A stretch of DNA of 34,256 nt, taken from the NCBI GenBank assembly GCA_046483025.1, contig JAWODZ010000171.1, positions 1 to 34,256 on the forward strand. Direction: 5' to 3'. Below, one piece after another: positions 1-7,447 of this stretch; the first letter of the stretch is position 1; each line of letters opens with the position of its first letter. Below the pieces are notes generated by a model. It ran no database searches. It saw only the letters and a program-made list of their open reading frames with translations, and was not told the DNA's origin. Origin of the DNA: CAYUAG01 sp046483025. GTDB lineage: Bacteria > Zhuqueibacterota > QNDG01 > CAYUAG01. The position numbers were made by a program, and so were the translations under genes.

Positions 1-2
1 AT

Positions 3-113
3 TACAGTGTGTTTAGTCTGATAGAGAATTTATGTGATAAGGATCAAATAGTTATGAAAATAATTTATGATTTATATTGTATATCAAAAATATCAGATAT
101 AATAAAAATTTGA
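3..113 (+). CDS. possible C-terminal end of an unknown protein running in from the left edge
   Basis: One frame is open from the first bases to a TGA at 111-113 and gives about 36 residues of mixed hydrophobic and charged character, ending ...SDIIKI. No domain can be recognised from so short a piece. It would end 9 bases before the HDAC-like gene, consistent with an upstream neighbour on the same strand, but chance openness of a short AT-rich frame is equally possible. Confidence 0.25.
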   Translation, partial: YSVFSLIENLCDKDQIVMKIIYDLYCISKISDIIKI

Positions 114-122
114 TTATCAGTT

Positions 123-1067
123 ATGGAAAGTGTTGCACTTATTTATAGTGAGAATTTTAAAAATTTGGATTTTGGGTTCGGTCATCCAATGAAAGGGGAC
201 CGGTATGAAAAAGCATTGAACGAATTTAAAAAGTTACATTTGTTGGATAATCTATATATAAAAGAACCGGAAATAATTCCTGAGGAAGTAGTGCGACTTT
301 TTCATACTGCAGAATATATAGATAAGGTTAAAGAAGTGAGTAATACCGGTCAGGGGTCATATGGGGATGAGGTTCCTGCAATGAAGGGAATTTATGATAG
401 TGCCTTATTAAGTGTGAGTGCTTCGGTTACAGCAGCAAAGTATATTTTAGATGATAGTCAATTTAAGGTTGCAGTAAATATTTGTGGAGGCTGGCATCAT
501 GCCTTTGAAAATAAAGGAAGAGGTTTTTGTATTTTTAATGATATTGCCATTACTGCTCACTATTTATTAGAAGAAAAAGGAATAAAGCGAATTATGATAA
601 TTGATTATGATGCCCATCATGGTGATGGTACTCAGCGGGCTTTTTATGATAGCTCCAATGTGTATACTGTTTCTTTTCATCAAAATCCAGCCACGCTTTA
701 TCCGTTTACCAGTGGCTTTGAAGATGAAACCGGTATTGACCAGGGTAGAGGATTTAACAAAAATTTTCCCCTCTCAGATATGTGCAATGATGCTGAGTTT
801 ATTTCAGAATTCAGTCAGGTATCTGCACTCATAAATGATTTTTTACCAGAGATTATAATATTGCAAATAGGAGTGGATGGTTCGAAAGAATGTTCTATTT
901 CAAATATGAATTTAACAAGACACAGCTATGATTATGCTTCTGAGTTTATTATAGATTTACAAGAGAAATACAAATTTAAGATTCTGGCTTTAGGCGGAGG
1001 AGGATTTGTTCACCCTATGTTGGGACAGAACTGGGGAATTCAAATAAGAAATTTTTTAGAGAAGTAG
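123..1067 (+). CDS. histone deacetylase-superfamily (AcuC/acetylpolyamine amidohydrolase-like) protein
   Basis: This 314-residue protein has the arginase/deacetylase fold signature of the HDAC superfamily, whose members are Zn-dependent amidohydrolases acting on acetyl-lysine or acetylated polyamines. The paired active-site histidines (GGWHHA, H125-H126), the zinc-binding DYDAHHGDG block (D163, H165) and a third zinc-ligand Asp in GVDG (D252) are all present, as are the GFCIFND and LGGGG blocks. The residue after the glycine run, normally the catalytic Tyr (GGGGY), is Phe (F295), and the DPL motif after the third Asp reads ECS. These changes predict weak or altered deacetylase activity. Length is typical for bacterial members. 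No clear Shine-Dalgarno site precedes the ATG. Family assignment is firm; the substrate is unknown. Confidence 0.9.
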   Translation: MESVALIYSENFKNLDFGFGHPMKGDRYEKALNEFKKLHLLDNLYIKEPEIIPEEVVRLFHTAEYIDKVKEVSNTGQGSYGDEVPAMKGIYDSALLSVSASVTAAKYILDDSQFKVAVNICGGWHHAFENKGRGFCIFNDIAITAHYLLEEKGIKRIMIIDYDAHHGDGTQRAFYDSSNVYTVSFHQNPATLYPFTSGFEDETGIDQGRGFNKNFPLSDMCNDAEFISEFSQVSALINDFLPEIIILQIGVDGSKECSISNMNLTRHSYDYASEFIIDLQEKYKFKILALGGGGFVHPMLGQNWGIQIRNFLEK

Positions 1068-1117
1068 GGTGTATATGAAATCTAATGGTCATATTATCAT
1101 AACATATTGTGAAATAG

Positions 1118-1303
1118 ATGTTTTCAGAAGGGAAGAATGTGCATTATAGACTATTGATATTTACTTGCTGTGGCGGATGCGCAACTGGAGTTGCAGCTTC
1201 CAAAGCCTGTATTAGAATATGGGAAGAACATCCGGATGAGGTGAAAATTGGATGTCTTCCTGCAGTTATTGTGCCTTGGAAATATACAAATAAGGAGAAA
1301 TAA
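1118..1303 (+). pseudogene. truncated DGC-type putative zinc-binding protein
   Basis: The 61-residue frame carries a Cys/Gly-rich block (TCCGGCATG, then ASKACIRIWEEHP and IGCLPA) that resembles the N-terminal half of the DGC family of putative zinc-binding proteins found in anaerobes and methanogens. Family members as I recall them continue for another 60 or more residues with further conserved cysteines; here the frame stops soon after VPWK. The next 200 bases (1304-1519) contain stops in every frame and no recognisable continuation. No Shine-Dalgarno site is visible. I read it as a decayed gene; a genuine short protein is the alternative. Confidence 0.5.
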
Positions 1304-1519
1304 AAATGTTGCCTTTAAAAAATCAGTTCATTAATTAAAATTGATGATCGAAAAGATAAAAAAATAACCATGAGTAGTAAGGTAAAATCTGTACAGGAGA
1401 AATTATAAAAAGGTAATTATAAGAGATAGTTTTTTTACAACTGAACAGAGAAGATAAAAAATGATGGAGACGATTTAAGATGAAGATTTGGCGAAGAATC
1501 AACAACAATAAGAGATAAT

Positions 1520-2083
1520 ATGACAAAATGGGAAAAAGAAGAAGGGATAATATTTTTAAAGAAAGTTGGGGTCAGACAGGGTCAAGCTGTTTTAGATTTT
1601 GGCTGTGGAAGTGGTAATTATACCATCATTGCTGCAAAAATAGTTGGAGATGAAGGGAAAATATATGCTTTAGATAAAAATTCAGAAAAGTTAGATAAAT
1701 TAAAGGAAAGATTGCAAAAAGAGGGTCTGTACAACGTAACGATAGTAAAAAAATCAGAAGATGTTAATATTAGTCTTAAAGAAAACTCAATAGATAGTGT
1801 TTTGCTGTATGATGTAATCCACCTTGTAGGTAAAAAAAATAGTAGCAAAAAGGCAGATAGAGAAAAATTATATAATGAGATTTACAGGATAGCTAAAGAG
1901 GATGGCTTAATCTCAGTTTATCCAACACATCTCGAAACTCATACAGATGTTGGTAACATTGAGGAGATAAAAAAAGAGATTTTAAATTATGGTTTTAAAT
2001 TAGAAAAAGAATTTTCAGAAAAATTGATCCATGATGATAATAAAGAAATTGGAACAATCATAAATTTTCGAAAATTAAAATAG
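1520..2083 (+). CDS. class I SAM-dependent methyltransferase
   Basis: This 187-residue protein has the Rossmann-type methyltransferase core. Motif I is VLDFGCGSGNYT (about residues 25-36), an acidic residue ends strand 2 (YALDKN), and a motif IV-like LLYDVIH follows. The substrate cannot be read from the sequence. The N-terminus before motif I is short for the family, and the frame stays open upstream to 1484 without another ATG, so it may have lost some N-terminal sequence. Its neighbours are a decayed DGC-type gene and a broken small frame, so this stretch seems to be eroding, although this frame is intact. A weak purine-rich AAGAGA lies upstream of the ATG. Confidence 0.75.
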   Translation: MTKWEKEEGIIFLKKVGVRQGQAVLDFGCGSGNYTIIAAKIVGDEGKIYALDKNSEKLDKLKERLQKEGLYNVTIVKKSEDVNISLKENSIDSVLLYDVIHLVGKKNSSKKADREKLYNEIYRIAKEDGLISVYPTHLETHTDVGNIEEIKKEILNYGFKLEKEFSEKLIHDDNKEIGTIINFRKLK

Positions 2084-2100
2084 ACAAACTGAGGGTAAAA

Positions 2101-2296
2101 ATGTACAAGTTTATTCTATGTCGCTGTTATAGGTTATGGTAATTATAGGCTGAAAGAAGAAGAATCACTTCTTAAAAATGTGAAAAGTTTGACATTTATA
2201 GAATTTTTTTCTAATAGGATAGCCGAAAAATATTACAAAAAAGTTTACAAAATCATTACGAAAGAAGTAACTTTTCTTTTAAGTAGGGATGATTAG
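2101..2296 (+). pseudogene. probable frameshifted small gene of unknown function
   Basis: A GAGGG site (2091-2095) sits at good distance from an ATG at 2101, but the frame from that ATG closes after 13 codons. An overlapping frame, open from 2099 to a TAG at 2294-2296, has no ATG yet reads as plausible protein of about 50 residues (VAVIGYGNYRLKEEE, then lysine- and aromatic-rich). One shift near 2110-2125 would join the two into a protein of roughly 64 residues. I do not recognise a family. A sequencing error or a real mutation would look the same, and chance openness is not excluded. Confidence 0.3.
2189..2217 (+). promoter_or_regulatory. possible weak sigma70 promoter
   Basis: TTGACA at 2189-2194 is followed after 17 bases by TAATAG at 2212-2217, a poor -10 match. 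It lies inside the broken frame and about 140 bases upstream of the thioredoxin/glutaredoxin gene. The -35 is perfect, but the weak -10 makes this tentative. Confidence 0.25.
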
Positions 2297-2344
2297 AGAA
2301 ATAGGATAGAAATAGACAGGATTAATATAATTTAAAGAATAATC

Positions 2345-2351
2345 AGAGGAG
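2345..2351 (+). promoter_or_regulatory. ribosome binding site that fixes a TTG start
   Basis: AGAGGAG ends 8 bases before the TTG at 2360. No ATG or GTG start at suitable spacing is in the same frame, so this Shine-Dalgarno site supports initiation at TTG. Confidence 0.7.
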
Positions 2352-2359
2352 TTTGGGAT

Positions 2360-2962
2360 TTGAAAAGAGAAAACAATAGAGCCATTAAATGGATAAAAGA
2401 TGAAAATAATCTTGTACAGATTCAAGAAAAACATAAAGATTTTCTGATGTTACTATTTTATGCAGATTTTTCTGAAAATGCAAAACGTGCTTTAAGTGAG
2501 CTTGAAAAATTCAGTCGGGAAAACAAGGAAGTACCTGTTTATGTTATTGATGTACAAAAAATCAAAGGTGTCCATAAACAGTTTGAGGTTGAAAATATTC
2601 CCACAGTTGTGGCAGTTAAAAAAGGGAAAGTGTCCTGGCGCATTGAGGGAGTTGAAAGTGCAGAGCTGTATGATCGAATTCTGAGTGAGGCCAATGCTTT
2701 ATCATCAAAAAAAGGTAAAAAGTCAGTTTCCCATCAGGTAATTGTATACAGTGGTTCAGGCTGTCCGGCCTGCGGCGCTGCAAAGACTTATTTACGCCGT
2801 CAAGGAGTTCGTTTCAGGGAGATTGATATTTCCCGAGTTCAACATGCAGCTGAAAGATTAGTCCGACGGAGCGGCCAAATGGCAGTTCCGCAAATTGATA
2901 TTGACGGACATTTAATAGTGGGTTTCAATCAAGCAAAAATTGATAAGTTTCTATCACATTAA
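2360..2962 (+). CDS. thioredoxin-like/glutaredoxin tandem-domain protein
   Basis: This 200-residue protein starts at TTG. Residues ~15-112 have the thioredoxin pattern (LLFYADFS, VIDVQK, the cis-Pro loop IPTV, then a KKGK turn), but the CxxC active site is replaced by SENA, so this half should be redox-inactive. Residues ~125-200 form a glutaredoxin with an intact CPAC site (C135, C138), the cis-Pro block VPQI and a GFNQ end. The likely role is thiol-disulfide exchange with a non-catalytic thioredoxin-like platform for docking. It lies 18 bases upstream of groES, which suggests co-expression under protein-folding or redox stress. Confidence 0.85.
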   Translation: MKRENNRAIKWIKDENNLVQIQEKHKDFLMLLFYADFSENAKRALSELEKFSRENKEVPVYVIDVQKIKGVHKQFEVENIPTVVAVKKGKVSWRIEGVESAELYDRILSEANALSSKKGKKSVSHQVIVYSGSGCPACGAAKTYLRRQGVRFREIDISRVQHAAERLVRRSGQMAVPQIDIDGHLIVGFNQAKIDKFLSH

Positions 2963-2980
2963 AAATAAGGAGATAAGAGT

Positions 2981-3265
2981 ATGAAGTTACGCCCAATTAA
3001 TGCACAAATTGTTGTAAAGCCTTTTGAAGCTAAAGAGAAAACAGCAAGTGGTATTTATCTTCCTGAAACGGCAAAGGAAAAACTTCGGGAAGGAGAAGTA
3101 GTTGCAAAAGCAGAAGATGCAACTGATGAAGTTGTGATTGGTGATCATGTAATTTATAAAGAATATGGCGGAACTGAGATAACCCTGGAAGATAAAGAAT
3201 ATATTTTGCTTTCAGAAGATGATCTTTTGGCAAAATATACCAAAGTTGATAAAATTCCGGAATAA
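2981..3265 (+). CDS. groES: GroES-type co-chaperonin (Cpn10)
   Basis: The 94-residue sequence shows the Cpn10 pattern: LRPINAQIVVKPFE at the N-terminus, a mobile loop KTASGIYLPE, GEVVA, then IGDHVIY and the closing strand around EYILLSEDDLLA. The co-chaperonin caps the GroEL folding chamber in the cytoplasm. The middle segment between GEVVA and GDHV is shorter than in typical GroES, while a ~10-residue tail (KYTKVDKIPE) follows the usual end. An AAGGAG site precedes the ATG. No groEL lies beside it in this window, so it is an orphan copy or groEL is elsewhere. Family is clear. Confidence 0.88.
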   Translation: MKLRPINAQIVVKPFEAKEKTASGIYLPETAKEKLREGEVVAKAEDATDEVVIGDHVIYKEYGGTEITLEDKEYILLSEDDLLAKYTKVDKIPE

Positions 3266-3284
3266 GATAAAAAAAAGGATAATT

Positions 3285-3833
3285 ATGGAAGTTAATGAGT
3301 GGAAAAAAATTATTGAGTTAGAACGTAAGCAAAAAAATGAATTTTTCAAAATGCATCCCCAGTCACCATTGTCGTTTGAAATCCGTCAGAAATTCGAGGG
3401 ACTCAGCTATTATCCTCTAGATCCTGATTACCGGTTTGAATTAGAACTTTATGAACATGAAAATAAAGAGGTCTTAAAGATAGAAGATACCCAGGGAAAT
3501 CAGCGGGAATTTTTACGTTGGGGAGAGTTTCGATGTAAGATCAATGATAAAGAATGTACTGTACAGGTATATAAAAATGATCCACAAGAAGAGCGCTTAT
3601 TTATTCCTTTTCGAGATCAGACCAGTGGAAAAAAAACCTATGGAGCAGGTCGGTATATAGATCTTGATGTTGAAACACAGCAAACCTCAGAAGGGAAATG
3701 GATTCTTGATTTCAACCAGGCTTACAATCCCTGGTGTGCATATAGTGAATTATATGCGTGTCCCTATGTACCCAATGATAATTGGCTAAATGTGAGTATT
3801 AAGGCAGGTGAGAAGAATTTTAATAAAGAATAG
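3285..3833 (+). CDS. DUF1684 family protein
   Basis: I take the start at the ATG at 3285, because an upstream in-frame start at 3219 would overlap groES. The 182-residue protein has the DUF1684 landmarks: SPLSFEIR followed by FEGLSYYPLDPDY, then LFIPFRDQTSG and TYGAGRYID, and near the C-terminus DFNQAYNPWCAYS and ACPYVP. The biochemical function is unknown; no catalytic chemistry can be asserted from the motifs. It follows groES by 19 bases and precedes the 2-oxoacid oxidoreductase beta gene by 6 bases, so it is probably cotranscribed with both. Confidence 0.85.
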   Translation: MEVNEWKKIIELERKQKNEFFKMHPQSPLSFEIRQKFEGLSYYPLDPDYRFELELYEHENKEVLKIEDTQGNQREFLRWGEFRCKINDKECTVQVYKNDPQEERLFIPFRDQTSGKKTYGAGRYIDLDVETQQTSEGKWILDFNQAYNPWCAYSELYACPYVPNDNWLNVSIKAGEKNFNKE

Positions 3834-3839
3834 CTAATT

Positions 3840-4733
3840 ATGGAATTAAAAACTAAGCTAAAAATGGAAAAATCAGTGAATAAGGAAAAAGAAACAAAAG
3901 AGACAAGAGAAGAAAAAGAACAGCGTCCAATGGAGTCATTGCTCCGTATGGATCGGATACCTCATATATGGTGTCCTGGATGTGGGATTGGTAACGCTGT
4001 TACTGCCTTTATCGTTGCATTGCAGGATTTGGATTTTGATCTAAATAAAGTGTGTGTGGTTTCTGGTATTGGTTGTACCGGCAGAGTTGCCGGGTATATC
4101 AAACTTGATTCATTTCATACTACGCATGGGCGGGCAATTCCGTTTGCCACAGGTATCAAATTGGGGAATCCGGATTTAAAAGTGGTGGTTATCTCAGGAG
4201 ATGGAGATTTGGTTTCGATTGGAGGGAATCATTTTATCCATGCAGCAAGAAGAAATATTGATCTTACAGTTATTCTGGTCAATAACTTTATTTATGCAAT
4301 GACCGGCGGGCAAGTAGCCCCAACTACACCTGCGACAGCGTATACAACAACTTCTCCTTATGGAAATTATGAACCATCCAGTAATGTCCCTCAAATAGCA
4401 GAATCTGCTGGTGCTAATTATGTGGCACGATGGACTGCCCTTCACATTCGAAGGTTGACACAATCCATAAGGGAGGGACTTCAAAAACCAGGGTTTTCTG
4501 TGGTGGAAGTTATTTCACCGTGTGCTATGTATTATTCCAGGATTAACAAGTTGGGAGAAGGTGTTGATATGATGCGTTTTTATCATGAAAATTCAATAAT
4601 AAAACATGGTGAACCTACTGAGAATTTAGGTATTAAATATCAGAAAAAAATTATAGTAGGAAAATTTATTGACAGAGACAGACCAGCATATATGGAATCT
4701 TATAAAAACTGGATCAAGGAGACAAAATCATGA
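3840..4733 (+). CDS. 2-oxoacid:ferredoxin oxidoreductase beta subunit (KorB/PorB-like)
   Basis: This 297-residue protein matches the thiamine diphosphate-binding beta subunit of 2-oxoacid:ferredoxin oxidoreductases, which with an alpha subunit oxidise a 2-oxoacid to the acyl-CoA and reduce ferredoxin. Visible landmarks are WCPGCGIGN (cluster- and TPP-proximal Cys), GIGCTG, the TTHGRAIPFATG block, the TPP/Mg motif GDGD (from G120) and VNNFIYAMTGGQ. The closest general pattern is the 2-oxoglutarate type (KorB). Residues 1-30 are an unusual Lys/Glu-rich leader; the ATG at 3930 is an alternative start that would remove it. No alpha or gamma subunit gene occurs in the window. It overlaps the next gene by 4 bases (ATGA), which implies translational coupling. 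Confidence 0.88.
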   Translation: MELKTKLKMEKSVNKEKETKETREEKEQRPMESLLRMDRIPHIWCPGCGIGNAVTAFIVALQDLDFDLNKVCVVSGIGCTGRVAGYIKLDSFHTTHGRAIPFATGIKLGNPDLKVVVISGDGDLVSIGGNHFIHAARRNIDLTVILVNNFIYAMTGGQVAPTTPATAYTTTSPYGNYEPSSNVPQIAESAGANYVARWTALHIRRLTQSIREGLQKPGFSVVEVISPCAMYYSRINKLGEGVDMMRFYHENSIIKHGEPTENLGIKYQKKIIVGKFIDRDRPAYMESYKNWIKETKS

Positions 4734-5017
4734 ATATTAATCGGATACCATTAGACATAAAAAAAATAAAAATTCCCAGAGGAGAAGTTCATATTGTAAA
4801 AGATCGTTGTAAAGGATGTGGATTTTGTATAGAATATTGTCCAAATGATGTTCTGGCATTCTCAGATGAATTTAATGCAAAGGGATATCATCCGCCAGAA
4901 GTCGTAAAGCCGGAGCATTGCCTGAACTGCGGTTTATGTGAGTTGATTTGTCCTGATTTTGCAATATGGAGCACATTAAAGGAAGAAACAGAACCTATAA
5001 TCGGGGACGAACCATGA
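4730..5017 (+). CDS. 2x[4Fe-4S] ferredoxin, OFOR delta-like subunit
   Basis: The 95-residue protein carries two classic cluster motifs, C27-C30-C33-C37-P and C64-C67-C70-C74-P, in the arrangement of the delta/ferredoxin subunit of 2-oxoacid oxidoreductases (KorD/PorD). It would pass electrons from the TPP subunit to a carrier. The 4-base overlap with the beta gene supports a functional pair. In common kor operons the ferredoxin precedes the alpha gene; here HdrA follows after a 66-base gap instead. It could equally act as a dedicated link between the oxidoreductase and the Hdr proteins. Confidence 0.87.
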   Translation: MNINRIPLDIKKIKIPRGEVHIVKDRCKGCGFCIEYCPNDVLAFSDEFNAKGYHPPEVVKPEHCLNCGLCELICPDFAIWSTLKEETEPIIGDEP

Positions 5018-5083
5018 AAGATATATAATGATTTTGTTATAATTTAAATTAAGATTGATAAAACTATAGGTGATTATTTAGCG

Positions 5084-7447
5084 ATGAAACGAATAGGTGT
5101 GTATGTTTGTCATTGTGGGGGGAATATATCAGAAGTTGTAGATGTTAACGAGGTTGCATCTTTTGCAGAAAAACAGCCTGATGTGGTTATGGTAAAGGAT
5201 TATACCACTATGTGCTCCGAAGTTGGTCAAAAAATGGTTGCAGACGATATAAAGGAACATAAACTGGACAGAGTTGTTATAGCTGCCTGCTCTCCTCAAT
5301 TTCAGGGTGTAACCTTTATGAGAGCTGTTGAGAATGCAGAATTAAGTCCTTATGTTCTTGAAATGGCTAATATCCGGGAACAGTGTGCCTGGCCTCATTA
5401 TGATTTTCCAAAGGATGCTACAAAAAAGGCCAAAGATTTGACAAATATGGCTATAGCAAAAGCAAGACTGGATGAATCGTTAAAGAAAATAATGATGCCA
5501 ATTGGTAAAAGGGTACTTATAATAGGCGGAGGTATAGCAGGAATTCAAGCTTCTTTGGACTTAGGAGATGCTGGATTTGATGTGTATCTGGTTGAAAAGG
5601 AGCCTTCTATAGGAGGCAAGATGAAGCAGTTATCACGGACTTTTCCCACTGAAGATTGTGCTTCCTGTATTCTTTCACCTAAAATGGCTGATGTTCCTAT
5701 GAATCCTAATATACATTTATATACCTATACAGAAATAAAGAATATTGAAGGATTTCTCGGAAATTATGAAGTCACCATAGAAAAGAAACCAACCTATGTT
5801 GATCCTGCAAAATGTACCTGTTGTGATAAATGTGTTGATGTATGTCCGGTTGTCGTACCCAATGAGCATGATCAGGGTCTTACCTCAAGAAGGGCCATCT
5901 ATTTACCAAATTCTATAGCGGTGCCACATTCGTATGTTTTGGATGATGAAGCTTGTCTGGGGCTTTTCCCGCTTGCATGCAGTAAATGCAGAGATGTATG
6001 CGAGCCCGGAGCGATAGATTATGATTTGTATCCTGAAGAAAAAAAATTTACTGTCGATACTATCATTGTTTCCACTGGTTTTGAGATTTTTGACGCAACC
6101 CAGAAAGCTGTATATGGCTTTGGGAAATATGAGAATGTAATAACAGCTTTGGATCTCGAGCGCATGATAGTGTATTCAGCAGAAGGAAAACCTTTAAGGG
6201 ATTTAGGTGAAAGGATTGCTTTTATTCAATGTGTCGGTTCAAGAGATGAACAGGTTGGGAATGAATATTGTTCGAGAATATGCTGTATGTATGCTACCAA
6301 ACTTGCCAGTCTTTTAAAACATCCTCATCCTGAAAGAGATATTTATATATTTTATACTGACCTCAGAGCTTATGGGAAAGGATTCGAAGAATACTATAAA
6401 CGGGCACAGAATTCAGGAATCAAATTCATACGAGGAAGAGTGGCAGAAATATTTGAGGATTCAAAAACAAAAAAACTGACCTTGAAAGTTGAGGATACGC
6501 TTACCCGGCAGATAATAGAATCTGAGTTTGATACAGTTGTGCTTTCAGTCGGACTCAGGCCAAATGGCGGAACAGACAAGATTGCAGATATGCTTAAACT
6601 TGCTAAAAGTCCTGATGGGTTTCTTCAGGAAGCTCACCCAAAATTCAGACCGGTTGATACGCTTAAGGATGGTATATTTTTAGCAGGTGCGGTGCAAGGG
6701 CCAAAAGACATACCAGATACAGTAGCTCAGGCAAGTGCTGCTTCTGCGAGAGCCACCAGACTTATGAATCAGGGAGAATATGCATTAGATCCTGTGATGG
6801 CATTTGTGCATGAAGACCTTTGTGATCCTGCTAAGTGCGGCAGCCCTTGTATTGAGGGTTGTCCAGTGGGAGCTATATCTGTCAATGAAGTTGCCAAAGT
6901 GAATGAAGCAGTATGTAAAGGATGTGGGAGCTGTATTGCATCATGTCCTGCTGATGCACTGGATCTGCATGTGTATACAAATGCTCAGCTTTTATCAGAA
7001 GTAGAATCAGTGATGAGGGATAAGAAAAAAGATGAGACAAGATTTCTTATATTTGCAGATGATACCACGGCGTATAGATTATCAGATAATGTTGGCACAG
7101 CTAAGATGTCATATTCTGTAAATTCACGAATAGTAAGAGTTCCGAGCTGCGGCAGAATTACACCAAAACTTATGTTGCAATCATTTAAAGCTGGGGCTGA
7201 TGCTATACTTTTTGGAGAGAGTGAAGAGAAATCGTCTCCGTTTCCACACGTTATTTCAACCATTAATTCAAATATATCTAAAGTAAAAGATATTTTAAAA
7301 GAAAAGGGAATAGAAGAAGAGAGAATACAATTTGTTCAGTTTGTAACTGTAATGTTAGTTGGATTTGTTAACAATGTTAATAATTTGGCAGATTTTATCA
7401 AAAAGGAAGGACCTATACCTGATAAAGATAGAAAGGCACTTATATGA
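5084..7447 (+). CDS. hdrA: HdrA-like flavoprotein with a C-terminal MvhD-like domain
   Basis: This 787-residue protein is the FAD/iron-sulfur core of a heterodisulfide reductase-type complex. The N-terminal domain (YVCHCGGN, TTMCSEVGQ, AACSPQF) precedes a Rossmann FAD site GGGIAG (148-153) and the HdrA-specific block around FPTEDCASC. A ferredoxin insert follows (CTCCDKCVDVCPV, and further cysteines near LACSKCRDVCEP), and near the C-terminus lie two more cluster motifs (CGSPCIEGCPVG, CKGCGSCIASCP). From about residue 650 the sequence follows the MvhD/FlpD fold, but its usual [2Fe-2S] cysteines are absent: FADD at 657-660, SCGR at 688-691 and GESEEKSS at 711-718 replace the cysteine-bearing motifs. 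HdrA proteins of this family can bifurcate electrons between ferredoxin and a disulfide. It overlaps hdrC by 4 bases. Confidence 0.92.
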   Translation: MKRIGVYVCHCGGNISEVVDVNEVASFAEKQPDVVMVKDYTTMCSEVGQKMVADDIKEHKLDRVVIAACSPQFQGVTFMRAVENAELSPYVLEMANIREQCAWPHYDFPKDATKKAKDLTNMAIAKARLDESLKKIMMPIGKRVLIIGGGIAGIQASLDLGDAGFDVYLVEKEPSIGGKMKQLSRTFPTEDCASCILSPKMADVPMNPNIHLYTYTEIKNIEGFLGNYEVTIEKKPTYVDPAKCTCCDKCVDVCPVVVPNEHDQGLTSRRAIYLPNSIAVPHSYVLDDEACLGLFPLACSKCRDVCEPGAIDYDLYPEEKKFTVDTIIVSTGFEIFDATQKAVYGFGKYENVITALDLERMIVYSAEGKPLRDLGERIAFIQCVGSRDEQVGNEYCSRICCMYATKLASLLKHPHPERDIYIFYTDLRAYGKGFEEYYKRAQNSGIKFIRGRVAEIFEDSKTKKLTLKVEDTLTRQIIESEFDTVVLSVGLRPNGGTDKIADMLKLAKSPDGFLQEAHPKFRPVDTLKDGIFLAGAVQGPKDIPDTVAQASAASARATRLMNQGEYALDPVMAFVHEDLCDPAKCGSPCIEGCPVGAISVNEVAKVNEAVCKGCGSCIASCPADALDLHVYTNAQLLSEVESVMRDKKKDETRFLIFADDTTAYRLSDNVGTAKMSYSVNSRIVRVPSCGRITPKLMLQSFKAGADAILFGESEEKSSPFPHVISTINSNISKVKDILKEKGIEEERIQFVQFVTVMLVGFVNNVNNLADFIKKEGPIPDKDRKALI

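Noticed and set aside
601..834. A + strand frame of 77 codons inside the HDAC-like gene
   Set aside because: It is an alternate frame of a gene with intact HDAC motifs and has no ribosome binding site.
5036..5083. TATAAT-like sequence before hdrA
   Set aside because: A TATAAT occurs at 5038-5043, but no acceptable -35 lies 16-18 bases upstream, and the AT-rich spacer makes chance likely.
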